Origin: Pseudoneurospora amorphoporcata
Taxonomy: Eukaryota; Ascomycota; Sordariomycetes; Sordariales; Sordariaceae
Reading direction: 5' to 3'
Assembly: GCA_033297205.1 (NCBI GenBank)
Contig: MU859082.1
Span: forward strand, 62,001-126,000
Length of the DNA: 64,000 bases
Below are positions 24,363 through 36,411 of the stretch, one piece after another. The stretch's first letter is position 1; every line of letters begins with the position of its first letter. The notes under the pieces were generated by a model, which was given only the letters and a program-made list of their open reading frames with translations, did not search any database and was not told where the DNA came from. The position numbers were made by a program, and so were the translations under genes.

Positions 24363-25799
24363 ATGGACTATACAAACCCAGCATACTTCGCCGGCGCCGG
24401 CGCCCAGCCGCCGTACCACTTCATCGGTATTCCCCCCCTCACCCCTTCGCATTCAAACTCGGCTGCTTCGGACGACTTCAACGCCTCTCCACAGGTGAGT
24501 TTCATGCTTCTGATTTAGATGGAACTGAAAGAGAGAAGCGGACGTTCTTTTAAGTTGCGGATCTATCGCTACATATGGACCCAAAGGGCATTTCCTTCGA
24601 GTGTTCCTGCGTTTCTCAGCATGCCATTTATGTTCCTTTCTGCACCCTCCGGCCCGTTAGCGCACCATCTTCCCGGGCAATCGAATGGCTTACACATTTC
24701 TTACTCAGGAACTCTTCGACCAATTCCCGAACGGGCTCCCACATGACCAGTTCCAGAACTTCGAGGCGTTTGCCCAATTCAACGCTCAACCATCAACCTT
24801 TGCCGGGCCCCCTACTCCTCCGACCCAACAAGTGCCTCCGACCGCGCAGCCCATCAACGGCGCCATACACCTTCAGCACCAGCAGCAGTCCACAGCCGAT
24901 CTACTACAAACCCTCAACAATGCCAAAGGAGAGCTTGCCGATGAAGCCCGAGCCCGCAGACAGGGCTCAAACTCGGAGGAAGACGAAAACTTGACGCCCG
25001 CTCAGTCAAGGCGGAAGGCCCAGAACCGCGCCGCGTACGTTACACACCGCCTCTCTTACTGTCTGTTCGCCTGTCCTATCTTGGTGATCACGGGTCAGAC
25101 AAGCAGAGGACCCTTGAATCACACCGTCACACGTCTCACATGTCGTTTTGTCCCACGTTGCCTCTCTTTTGCCCTATCTCTCCCCATAGGCTGTATCACA
25201 CAGATTGTCCGAAAAAAAGGTTGGAGACCACGGGACCATAGCTAACCATTGCTTTCTCTGTATCCAGTCAACGAGCCTTCCGCGAACGCAAAGAACGCCA
25301 CGTCAAAGAACTCGAGAACCGCCTCCAACAACTGGAGGAAGAAGCCCAGCAGACAAGGTCGGAAAACGAGAAGCTGAAGCAGGACCTTCAAAAGATCAGC
25401 ACCGAGAACGAGATACTGCGGGCGACATCCTTGGCGGCCGCCGGTGCTGCCGCCGTCGGGTCTCCGCTAGGGAGCGCCGGAACGCCGCTGACGACGGGCC
25501 CCATGTCGTACAAGCCGACCGACTTCTATTCGAACCTGCTGGAGAACCATAACGAGAAGACGCCGAGCCACCGGGTGGTTAAGAGTGAGAGCGGGGAGCG
25601 TTTGTTGGCGGCCGGTGCGGCGTGGGACCTGATGCAGGGCCACGAGCTCTTCAAGCGTGGATTGGTCGATATTCAGGCTGTCAGTGAGCTGTTGAAGGGT
25701 CAGGCCAAGTGTGATGGCCAGGGTCCGGTGTTTGAGGAGAGGGCAATTTTGGAGGCCATCCAGCAGAGTGCGGCAAGTGGGAGTGACGAGTTGCTATGA
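24363..25799 (+). CDS. bZIP transcription factor of the Yap/Pap1-like class, 329 aa, three exons
   Basis: Exons are 24363-24494, 24709-25034 and 25268-25799 (introns of 214 and 233 nt). The N-terminal 140 residues are Pro/Gln-rich. The basic region reads SRRKAQNRAAQRAFRERKER (from about residue 144) with the fungal NxxAQxxFR signature, followed by a leucine zipper with heptad Leu/Ile (LENRLQQLEE ... NEKLKQDL ... NEILRA). The C-terminus has a conserved block with AAWDLMQGHELFKRGLVD, GQAKCDGQGPVFEE and a DELL end, as in Pap1/Fcr3/KapC-type factors. One Cys lies in this block; there is no full Yap1 cysteine-rich pair. Expected to be a nuclear stress-response or developmental regulator. Intron 2 interrupts the DNA-contact helix between NRAA and QR. 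Confidence 0.9.
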
Positions 25800-26879
25800 G
25801 ATGGTGGCTCCCGAGCAGCTCCCGAGCAATATTGGGTACGGGTCCATCCCGTTCACAGATATCTCGAGAGAAGAAATACGCACAACGTAGGATCAGACCG
25901 GGTATATATAAAGGGGACAAGAGGAACAAAAATATGGGCGTGGATGAAGAGGGTGCATATTAAGTCACATACGAGCATATCGAGGGCTAGGTGGAATATG
26001 GGATGAAAGGGTATTTGCTTTTCGGCAACAAAGCACATACCTTCGTCAGTTTGGCAGGTGTTAAACCGGGGCGGTATCTTTGGGGCAATTTATGGGAACC
26101 TCACTTGCATTTATCTTGGACTAGCGGAGTTGATTTATCTTTTCTGGAATTATGTATCTCACCATGAGCGATGAAGATCTTACACTGGAAACGCCTATAT
26201 GTACGACCTAAGTATATATCGCTCTCTTTCGTGCCTACATACCTTTGCCTATCTCTATCTGACTTGTGATGTCTAAATGAACCCCTGGGATCATCATACG
26301 TGTGGGTACTGCAGTACAAGAAACCGGAATTATGGCCCCATTGCGACGCCGCGCTCAACAACGCTAGAAATACACGATGTGGGTTTCTCTCATTTGCGTA
26401 TGCGTGCTTATGTACCATTTTTCTTTCCTTGCGGTAAACCCTCCTCTTCTCCCTTCCCTTTTTCCACCTAACTAAAACCCAATCCATTCCAGAGAAAAAT
26501 AGAAATGACTGAAGGAAAGCGGAAAATCATCATGTATCGTATATGTCCGTGTATTGGTCATAAGAAGGAATCCAAGAGGAACGCAATCGCCTTTATCATG
26601 GTTTCCGAGTTTGGGACGTCATGGTAGGGATAATGGTATATCGATGCCCCGATCAGTCAGTCGAACCCGTTGTCCCCATATATATCTTCACTTCATTCTC
26701 CACCTCCTCTAACCCGCATCGCTCCGCGCGCCCTTCCTCGTTGCGCGTTGGTCTGCACTCGTGTCGCTTTGGGATACCGCGCCGTACTGCGTGCCGTCGA
26801 TTTCCCTCCTCTTAACCTGTCCGCTCCCACTATTCTCCATCATGCCACCTCTCATCACAGGAGGAGAAGACCGGAACAA
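25800..26879. other. Convergent intergenic region, AT-richer
   Basis: 3' flanks of the bZIP gene and of the minus-strand phosphotransferase gene. Several ATATAT stretches occur; no gene is seen. Confidence 0.5.
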
Positions 26880-28253
26880 TTATAGGCCCTTCATTTCCTT
26901 GCTTCCCTCAACTTGCTTCGACACCTTGGGATCATCCTGCCCCTCCACATAGGGGTACTTAATAGTCAAGCACCAAATGTCCAAGTAATCGCAGATGGTA
27001 ACAATGACATCCACCACGAAACTGCCGTACACGCCGACCGCCATGCCGAGCATGCAGAACATGAAGGCAACCTGGTAGACACCATCACCCAGCGCCGACG
27101 GCCAGCCGAGGTTCTTGAGGCCGTCGGGGGCGTAAGTGTGGATGAGGGGCCCGAGGGAATCGAACACGCCCAGGCCGAGCGGGATCACCATGACGTTCCA
27201 GTAGGGGAAGTCGAGCTTGACGAGATGGGCCGTGATCATCTGGCCGACGCTGTAAGCGTTGACGATGCCAGCGAACAAAACGAAGGGAACCAGGTGGCCG
27301 TGCAGAATGTTAGGCTGCAGCCACAGGTAGGCGACTACGAGCGCCCAGGTGGCGAAGAAGGGGAAGAGACCGACTAAAGCGTAGCGAGAGCGGTCGCCGC
27401 GGGTGCGGCGGGCGCGGATCACGTTGCGGGCGGACTCGACGGTGTTGTAGACCAGCACGACGGCGCCCTGGACCATGTACCACTCGGTGAAGGAGAGGTT
27501 GTAAAAGAAGCTGGGCATGGTCAAGGCGTTGGTGCCGAAGGTGAGAGTCTGAGGAACACCGAGCGTGGGGAGCATGCCCTGTTGCCAGAAGGAGGCGCCG
27601 CCGAGGTAGCCGGTCAGGGTGTAAACGCCCACGAGGATCAGGATGCCCTCAACGGGCCCGTTGACGATGCCCAGGGTGAGCGTCTTGGTGTGGTACTCAT
27701 CCCAGGTTTGGACGTAGAAAGTCAGGAGGGAGGCGAAGACGGTCGCGACGGTGTACCAGCTCTGGCCCATGTTCTGGGAGGCGGCGAAGATAAGGCATTC
27801 GAGTGAGGTGTTGAGGGCGTCGACGCCATGATCGAAGAGTTCACCCAGAGGTCCGGATTGGCGAGTACGGCGACTGTGTTAAGATTCATGATCAGTCTAC
27901 ATTGCTCCGTTACATAAAGCATTTCATGCCAAAGGGAGAACTCACGCTTGGGTGCCGTCAACGGCATCAAAGGTCTGGTAGAGGAACAGACCGGCGGCCC
28001 AGCTGTAATAGACCCAAGGCGGGCAATCCTGGTCAAGGGTAGGGTTGTACCATAACAGAGTGAGGAAGTTGGCGACAACGAACATAAAACCAGTGAGCGT
28101 GATCAGGTTGGGAGCCATGCTCATGGGGAACAGCTTGATGACAACATTGGTGTAGAAGGGTTTGAGGATGTATTTGGACGTCAAAGAGTGATCGACGGCC
28201 GAGTACTTGTATTGTCGCAAGTTCGGCAGCTTCTCCTGGCGTACGTAAACCAT
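26880..28253 (-). CDS. EPT1: Ethanolamine-/cholinephosphotransferase (EPT1/CPT1 family), 433 aa
   Basis: Exons are 28253-27946 and 27873-26880, with a 72-nt intron (GTGAGT...CAG). The full CDP-alcohol phosphotransferase signature DG-x2-AR-x8-G-x3-D-x3-D is present at D99 G100, A103 R104, G113, D117 and D121; the intron falls within it. About ten hydrophobic segments follow, as expected of an ER membrane enzyme. The enzyme transfers phosphoethanolamine or phosphocholine from the CDP-activated form to diacylglycerol, the last step of the Kennedy pathway. Length matches yeast Ept1/Cpt1 closely. Which head group is preferred cannot be read from the sequence. The start ATG is followed by VYVRQEKL, a typical N-terminus for the family. 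Confidence 0.95.
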
Positions 28254-29480
28254 CTTGACTTTGGATCGAGGAATTTATTCGTAGCGTTTAGCGATCCAGT
28301 CTGTTGTAATGCTAAAACGGGCAAGTTTCTGGGTTGGAAGGCGGAATATCGCGTGAACGCCAGAAGTCCGGATGACTGACAATGGGTGTTCGTCCGGTAT
28401 CGCTCTTTGGTTGTTGCTAAGCAACCTAAGCCTATGGCCTTGGAAGATCAAGGCGATAAGCCAATGCCTCGTTCAGGCGTTCGCGGGAGACAGTTTGCTC
28501 GGAGGTGCTTTCTTCGTACAAGCCGAAACTTGAAAGGAAGGGAGCTTGAGGGAAATATAGGGAGGGGACCATGATCCGAAAGTAAATAAAAGAAGAATAT
28601 CGAAGCCGGAGAAGGAGAAAATAAAGTGGATCTTTATCAAAAAGAACGGGGTTCCGGCATCGAGTGGATCACTTTCTGCGCGCGGCGTGAGTTGTCTTCC
28701 CCTCACGGCCCCCAACAACCTTCAGCTTCTCTTTATTTCGGCAGGCTCGAAGCTGGGCAGGCCGGCCCGGTACGACATATCACTTTGGACGGGACATTTG
28801 CTTGTTTTCAAGATGTTGTGCAATGTCGTTTGTTGCTGGTTATGACGCGCCGCACTTTGCGCCATGTTGAGAGGGAGGTCAACGTCGCACCCTTTTTCCT
28901 CCACGTCTGACCGACGCTTGCATGAATTCCAACTCCCAACGTTTTGGCCCAACCCCTAAAGCTTGCGTCATACCCCTTCTTCGCACAATGAACCCTGATG
29001 GCCCGTGATTGACAGGGGCAGCTGGCAGCGGTGGCCGGTGATAGCGCCATGCTTACTAGCTGTATAAAGGCGCATTACGAACCTGATCTCTTTACGAACA
29101 GGAACCATTGTAGACATAATGCGCTAAACAAAACTTTTTATAGTATCTCTTGATTAATTGCTCGTCGTTGAACTCTGGGAGATAATCTCCAGCGGACAGT
29201 GTAGGTTCAAGACCCCAAGATCGACTGCGACAGGACGAACTCTGGTCAGCCTAATCTCACAGTTCAGTTCACGAGTCATACTGAACTCTCATGCTATCCA
29301 GAAGAAAGGACTCCGTAATTTGGTCTTTCTCTACCAAATAGTATGACGTAAGTAATAATAGAGTACTAAGGTTTGGGGCAAAACGCCATGCGGACAACAA
29401 GCTAACACCAAACAACCAACATCCCTCATGTTACCAAGGTCAAGGTCATAGCTGATACCTTACCCGTTTCATTAAGCTCT
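28254..29480. other. Intergenic region between the EPT1-like promoter and the SEC21 3' end
   Basis: No gene is seen. A perfect 8-bp stem (AGTTCAGT/ACTGAACT) with an 11-nt loop lies at 29261-29287, just beyond the SEC21 stop. This could be chance. Confidence 0.5.
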
Positions 29481-32400
29481 TTAAGCAACAGACGCCACAA
29501 CCAAAGCAGCCACACCTTCCTCCTCGCTCCTGGCAGTGATCTTAGTAGTAACACCCGACTTGGCCGAGAAGGCCATACGGACGTTGGCAACCACTCTGCC
29601 GCCATTGACAGTCTTTCCGAGGAGCTTAAGTGTATGTGTGGTCTGGTTAAGGGGCACATCTGTTCCCTCAAGAGGTTGTAGCGACAAAGTCTTTGCTAGT
29701 TGTTCGGTTGCATCTGTAGAATGTTAGTAAACGGGTTTGGCAGAAGCCAAATATCAGAGCATTATACGTACCTGCTATGCTCTTCATGCTGCTGAGCAGC
29801 AATGTCTCCTCTGCCTCTTCCCCAGAAGCACCAACCTGCTCCCAAATGTGCGCAAAGTTGCTAGCAAATACGGGAATGACATAGTCACCTCCCGCCAGGT
29901 CAAACTCGGCAACCTCGTACTCGTCATCGTATCCGGTTTCTTCAGGCTCACCGGTGCTGGGATCAATCTCCTTGCTGGTGAACTTGAGGACGTTGGAGAA
30001 GGTGCTAACTGGTAGTGAACCTTCACCGCTGACCTTTCTGAATGCCACATACACCTTTCCGGGAACGTCGGTGTCGAGCTTCTCAGCCTGGATTATGAAC
30101 AGCTCTTCGAGCTCTTCTTCCGAGGGAGTAGCTACGACAGAGACATTCTCTAATACGGTGTCGGGAAGAGTGTTCTTGACCTCGTATTGCAGCACGATAT
30201 GCTCCTTGAAAATATGCTTGACAACTCCAACAACGTACTCGGTCTCCGCCTCGGTCAACTCTACCGCCGGCGACGACTTGAGAACGGCGCCAAATTCTGC
30301 CATCTCGGGGATCTGCATCAACTCCTGAGCATACTTCTGCGCAGCCGCCGACGCCGACGCAGCCGCCTCAGCACTGGTGGAAGCCGCCTTGGTTGGTCCG
30401 ACCTTGGGCGGCTTGAGAGAAGGAGTCGTAGCAGTAAGCTTCTTGGTCCTATCCTCGGCATCTGCTTGCTCGCGGGTAACGACAGGGATCTTGGAAATAT
30501 CGAAAGGCATCTCGAATGTCGACCTGTCGTCAGAAGTGACATATGTGACGAGCTGATGCTCGAAAAAGGGCAACGAGAACATGCTGTCTGTTGAGATCTT
30601 AGTATACCATGCCATCTGGAGAGTAACAAATCGTAGGCGAGAACTTACCATTCTTGACAAACCTGTTCGCAAGCTCATCCTCCTCCTTCATAAGCTTGAG
30701 GTTGAGAGCAGCACGATCGCGAACCTCGTCATCAACATCATCCAGACACCTGGTAAGAAGAACCTCCACGCTGCGCTTGACTTCAGGATCCTTCTGGCCA
30801 ACACCGAACTTGGCAAGGGCAGTAACCGCTGCGGCGCGTACGATGGAGTTCTCGAGGACCACCCGGTTGTAGATGTAGCGGATGTACTTGGTGGGCTGAG
30901 ATGTCTTGGGTCCCTCAAGGCCGAGGAGGTGAAGGACACGGACTGCCAACTTGGTGAACTCGCAGTCTTCGATGAATTCGCAAAGGTGAGCGAGGGCCTC
31001 CTCCTTGGATTCGGGGACGAACTTGATGAGGTCGAACATGCTCTCCACCACGGCGCGCTTAAACTCATAACCGCCCTCATCGCGCAAGATTCCACTGAGG
31101 AACTGGAGCATGCCGGCCTGCTTGCTGGGGAACTTAAGACAAAGAGTACGGATAGCTTCAACAATCGTGATCTTGAACTCGTCGGTGATTTCAGACATGA
31201 AGCTAGAGATCTGCTTCATCAGGCGATCCACGCTGGCCTCGTTTCCGGTTTTGAGCAGAGTAGTGATGGCAAAGGTAGCAATGGAGCGGTTGGTGTTGGA
31301 GATAAGGAGCTCAATGTCCGGGTTGCACACAGCCACGGCCGCCGGCTTGAAAGAAGCGAAGTTGTGAAGAATACGAAGAGCGGCGAACTTGGTAACAGCG
31401 CGGGGCGAGGTAAGGAAGAGCTGGAGGACATGGACTGCCTGGGTGACCTCAGCGTCGGTGACGTCCCGCATATCGCAGATCGCCTTCGCGGCCTCGAAGT
31501 TGACCATTTCGCTCTTGTGCCTGAGCCAGCCATCCAGCAGCTGCATCATGGGCTTTCTAAGGTGCGGATCTTCGTCGGCCAGCTGGGCGGCAAGACGGAC
31601 GAGCAACACGAGAGCGGCGGGGTTCTTGACGGCACCGGGGGCTCCGAACTGCTGGACCATCTTGACCAATGCCATCCTGTCGTGCATACGCATCTGATAG
31701 AGCAAGCCAATTGCGTGATACTGGGTCATGGTCGAGTTGTTGATGGGCAGGTCTCTGTTGGAAGATCCGAAACCGAGGGAGAAGCCGCCGGTCGACTTGG
31801 TGTTAGCTGCCGCTTCCGAGGTCTCATTCTGCCACCGTTTAACGACGTCCTTGGCGACGGGGAGAAGATGGTATGATGATACGAGGGCGGCCGAAGATAC
31901 TGAGGGGTTTCTGTCGACAATGGCCGTCTTCATGACACGCTCGATGGACTGCACTGTGGTGGCCTGCAAAGGGTCGGGGTTAGCTCCACATTGGATAGTC
32001 ATTAAGGGGTCGAGGGGCGCGTTGCAGGGGCTCGGGGGTGGCCGCTTACATCGATGATGCGGCAAAGGGCGCGGATGGCATTCGGACGGTAGATGGCGTC
32101 GGTGCTACCGCCAGTATCCTTCATGATGGTGCTGGTAACCATAATGATATCCTCGGCCGAGTTGGCCAGCTCCTTGATGACAAGGTGGACCATCTGTCGT
32201 AGGCTGGCATCCTTGTTCTGGAAGAGCTTCGAGATACCGAAGAACAGCGTCGTCGCCTCGTTTGTCGGGAATCTTTCGCCGGTGTAGAGGAGGAGGGCTA
32301 TCTTGGTTAGGAGGATACGGCATTTGCGCGGCTGGATGGGGGAGTTGTTGAAGAGGCGGGCTGCACACCGGTCAGTCTTGAGGAGGTTAGGAGCCAAGGG

Positions 32401-32527
32401 CCACGTCCATCCGACGACAAGGCCTCAGCTGTCAAGGTATTCGGGACTCACCCTCCTGGAAGACCTGGGTCCGGTCAACCTTGACCAGACCCGTCTCAGC
32501 ATCCTCGTCCTTCTTGCCGTAATTCAT
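29481..32527 (-). CDS. SEC21: Coatomer subunit gamma (gamma-COP, Sec21), 916 aa, five exons
   Basis: Exons are 32527-32452, 32360-32050, 31963-30649, 30587-29772 and 29713-29481; all junctions have GT..AG ends and the sum is 917 codons including stop. The protein starts MNYGKKDEDAE. It has an Adaptin_N alpha-solenoid (ARLFNNSP, IQPRKCRILLTKI ... LTRCLDDVDDEVRDRAALN) to about residue 560, an Ala/Lys-rich linker, then the gamma-COP appendage: an Ig-like platform beginning near EFGAVLKSS and a C-terminal domain ending ALVVASVA. It is a core subunit of the COPI coat, which mediates retrograde Golgi-to-ER and intra-Golgi vesicle traffic. Length and domain order match the family. This gene is expected to be essential and constitutively expressed. 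Confidence 0.97.
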
Positions 32528-33726
32528 GGCGGGCAGGGCGACGATGGGTGCTGGAGGTGTATTGTGGATTTGGGAAACCCAGGTTGTTGTTGTTCAGGTA
32601 AGCAAGTCGAGGCTAGAACAGTAGAGGTATGAAATAACGGAGTACTCTAGCGGCTGCAATGTTACCTGTGCGGCGTCCGGCCAGCAAATATCCCCAACTC
32701 GCGACGTTGCCGATTCCACTGTACAGTCGAGGGGGAGTCCACTAGGTGTCAGGGAGTCCGTGCTCCACGCTGCCAGTGCACCTGAGAGGCTGAAAGCCCG
32801 GAAGGAGCCAATTGCAAGCTTCCATGGACCTCAAAGGGTTGTTATACTAGGTACATCAATGCTGGAAAGTTTGTTAGCGCGGTTCTCGTGACAGGGGTCT
32901 GCAAAACTTCACCACAAAACAACGGGATAACCACATTCACAGGGAAAGATTAGAGAGCATAGGTATACGGAACGGGCAAAATGCATCGGGTGATACCAGC
33001 TTCTTGCATGAAAATTGGTGGTATGTTGGTTGAATTGCGAAGAATACCCTATGAAGTCCGCGCTAACGAACTTTCCAGCATTGATGTGTACAGCGCACAG
33101 GCCACTTGTTATCAAGGTATGTATACCGCTGCTTCCCTTGGTTCTCTTTAGATGAGTATCAATGAAGATCAGTCACTCAAGATATCACACGGAATGATAC
33201 TCTTGGAAAACACTGCTATGGCATTTGTGTTTCTGAAGGAAGAATGGGACCAAGATCGCTAGTTACAACCACCATGTGGATACAGCAGTGTTAAAACTAC
33301 TAGTACGTCTCAACAGTCTACCTAACATTACGCCATCTTGATATATATTGATACTATTAATCTCTACACCCAACTCGGACTAGCTGGCCGCCTTTCTTCG
33401 TCAACCTGAACGACAGCAGGATACTGCTCACCTTGCACAAGATGCATCCTCGTGAGCCTTTTTCGCTGTTGATTGTTTCTTTCCAATGATAGCCCCAGCC
33501 CGCACTTAAGGATACAGTAAGTCCGACCATCCGATGCACCCATCTCTTCCTTTTCGTTTTCTTCAGGAAGAGCATAAAGCCTTGGCTTGGCTTATGAAAT
33601 ATGACTTATTTTCCCATATGGTTGCTTGCTCGCTTATGGGCGTACCCGTTGGCGCAGCTTCCTATGTTATTCTTCGGCTCCGTCCCTCCCCTACGTAGCA
33701 TCAGCGATAGGATACCCAAATGGACC
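32528..33726. other. SEC21 upstream region and 3' flank of the telobox gene
   Basis: No gene is recognised. It contains the SEC21 promoter and a 231-bp inverted-repeat element at 32855-33085 (separate entry), about 330 bp upstream of the SEC21 start codon. Confidence 0.5.
32855..33085. repeat. MITE-like inverted-repeat element, 28-nt arms (27/28 identical)
   Basis: Arm one (32855-32882, starting ATCAATGCTGGAAAGTT) matches the reverse complement of arm two (33058-33085) with a single mismatch, across a 175-nt spacer. Both arms are bordered by GTAC (32851-32854) or GTGTAC (33086-33091). There is no coding frame inside. Size and near-perfect terminal inverted repeats suggest a short non-autonomous DNA transposon; a clean target-site duplication is not evident. 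Confidence 0.75.
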
Positions 33727-36411
33727 CTATGACGTGGAAGCAGCTTCTATCGCTTCTGCGTCAACATGCGCCTCAGCTGGAACCATTGCCGAAGCCTCGG
33801 GTTGCGCCTCGGTCTGTACCTCCGCCTGTGCTTCGAGTTGCATCTCCGGTTGTTCCTCGTCTTGTACATGTGCTTGGTCTTCCGCTTCCACAGCATTTGC
33901 TTGCTCCTGCTCATCTTGTCGATACTCAGTATTGATGGGGATTCCGTTCGCTACGTCGGCTTCCTTGCGGTCGGGATTCTTGCCGCATGCAATCACGGCA
34001 TTTCTTTCCTTCTTACCCAGCACAACGAGATCAAACGACGGAGGCAAAATAGAATCAACCCTTTAACAAACGTGTCAGTAACAATCAGGGGAGGTTTCAT
34101 AGCAAGGTGTCAAGTCACTCACTTTAGGAAGTCCTGCTTTAGCAAGCGAGCTTTGTCTCGCAAAGCCTGCTGGTCCCGAGGGCGCACAAAATGGAGCTTG
34201 CCATCCTTTATCTCCTTTTCAATGACGCTCCATTTGCACTTGTACATATCCACCGCCTTGACCAGCTGCCTGATGTCGTCGCGAAGCCAGGGCGACCGTT
34301 GCTGTGGTTCTCTGGCCTTGCGGTGGGCTACCGAGAGCTCCCTCGTGCGTTGCGCGACAAACTCGAAGTCGGGCTCGGCCTGCGTGTCGGTGAACGGTGA
34401 GTACCTAGCCACAGCAGCGACAGCGGCAGCAGCAGTAGCGGCGGATGAAGAAGGCGTCCCAGCATCTCCCAATGCGCCATCTGCGGCAGGAATGGGGACA
34501 GTAGGCTTGTTGCGACGTGTCCTTGGCTTTTTGGCTGGTGGTTTGCCCGCATCTGCTCCATCGATTACACCACCGTTATCGCCTGGAGAAGCACGCTTAG
34601 GACGGCCTAGCTGGGCGGCAGATCGTGCGTAATCAGCGCCGTTCTGAATGGCAGCCGGGTGGCCAGGGTATACCAAAGGTGACGATGGTTGAGCGTCGTA
34701 GTTAGGGTGATACGAGGCGCGCTCAAATGAGCCGTAACTGCTCGATGAGAGTCCGTAGCCTCGTTCGAACATCTCCTGGGTTGTCGAAAAACTTCCATCA
34801 TGTGATTGTGAAGCACCGCTCTCCGCTTCCTGATCCTGCTTCATAGCACGAAGAGCTGCCATATACGGCTGCTGTCTTTGCCTGCAACAGATATCATATT
34901 AGCATAAGACCATGTAGCCGAGGAGGTTGTAGGCGTACCCAGTATGTGCCAGTGACTCGCTCTCCAACTGAGACTGAATTTGTGAATCCACTGCCGATGA
35001 ATCCGGCGCGCTATACTGCGTAGCTGGGTAGGACGGTCCCGGCATCACAGGTTGTAGTTGTCGTTTGATTTCCTGGAAACAGGTGTCCAGGCTCTCCCTA
35101 ATAGCCCGTAGAGAGCTCTGAGGGTCATACAATTTCTTGATTTGGTCCAAGCAAGCTTGAAGAGTAGCGTGGTGGATGGCTTCATTGGGCAGGTATTCGC
35201 AGATCGACCGCAGCCGTGTAATATACTCTTCCTTGTGCCAAGGGTCGTCGTTTGGGTCAATGCCCGGGACAAACTTCAGCAGCAAAGCATCCTTGTTGCC
35301 TTGTTTGAAGTCCTCCACTGCTTCCACACTTGGGCTCTCTTGACAAAACGTATCCGACAATACCTCCGAGCGGCTTATGGGAAATTGGTTTTGTGCCTCG
35401 AGGTCCTTGAGAGTGGCCATGAACAGAAGAGTCCGGATTTCCACAACTTGGGTCATGATGTCTTCTGGCTTAAGGACCGCCGAGTTCTCAACTTCGTCCA
35501 CTACCATAGACTGGGCGATTATGTCATCGCAGACCTGCAAGTCGGTCAAGGGGTCTTCGGAATGATCCTGCTGAATCACATCAATTCGATCAAAGATTTT
35601 AACAAGATTGGCGAGCGTCACGATCTTGCAGACATCGGAGCCGGCCGGGGAGTTGGGGTCGACTTCCAGGGTCGAAAGAACGTGCTTGAGGTTAATGCTG
35701 GGTTGGCTCTTGTTAGAGACATACCGTAAGCGGTACATATCGAACTCGTCTTCCAAAGCTGCCTGCTCAACAAGGTCTCTCTGTTGAGGGTCTGTTGTGG
35801 ACAGTAGAGTGAACAGTTTGTCCGCCGAAGCGAAGAGATGCGGCAACATGCGGCTCATCAAGAGCCTCTCCTTTCCCCTCTTTGCCGGAGTTCTGCCCGA
35901 CTCGGAATCTGTGAAAACAGGTACCTCACGAGCCGGGGTACCAGTGAGTGATGTTGAAGCGCCGCTACGAAGGGCAATACCTATTGTAAACGATTAATGA
36001 GTATTCTTGACAAACAGACCACTTACTCTTACCTGGGGTTTCTGGTTGAGAGGAGAAGGCATCCGTCCCAGAGACACGTGTACGGACGCTATTAACGCTC
36101 ACCATGCTCCCAGCACGGGCATCACGGCGCGTGCTTCGACGAGCAACTTCAACAGCAGCCTGCTCGCTGTGGCCTTTCGGGGCTGGGAAAGGGGGAGGAG
36201 GCATCTCTGATTCCTGAGCACCAGTGAGGGTTGGATCAATCTGAGCATCCTGAACCTGATGTTGCTGAAGCTGCTGCTGCTCTACATGCTCCCCTTGAGG
36301 AGGTGGCGGAGATTGCTGCTGAAGACGCGTGGCACGCCGGACAGCAACCGTCGTTCCCTCGGCCGGTTGCTGTTGCCGCGTGGCAGGACGACCTCTCCCG
36401 CGTCCCGTCAT
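33727..36411 (-). CDS. Telomere/TTAGGG-repeat-binding factor, TRFH plus telobox Myb (Tbf1/TRF-type), 837 aa
   Basis: Exons are 36411-36033, 35980-34939, 34881-34123 and 34060-33727 (introns of 52, 57 and 62 nt), giving 838 codons including stop. An Arg/Gln-rich N-terminus precedes a long helical domain (about residues 140-400, LLMSRMLPHLFASADKLFTL onward) that resembles the TRF homology dimerisation domain of Tbf1/TRF proteins. A basic nuclear-localisation patch (KKPRTRR) follows. Near residues 668-727 is a single Myb repeat, SPWLRDDIRQLV ... KWSVIEKE ... with the telobox-like helix RDQQALRDKARLLK. Unlike many Tbf1/TRF proteins, about 110 residues follow the Myb, ending in a Glu/Gln/Ala-rich tail. 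Expected role: binding TTAGGG arrays at telomeres or as a promoter factor. The ATG at 36409-36411 is the first true ATG of the frame. Confidence 0.82.

Noticed and set aside
30581..31876. 431-codon plus-strand open frame
   Set aside because: Antisense shadow of SEC21, which has full family similarity and clean splice junctions on the minus strand.
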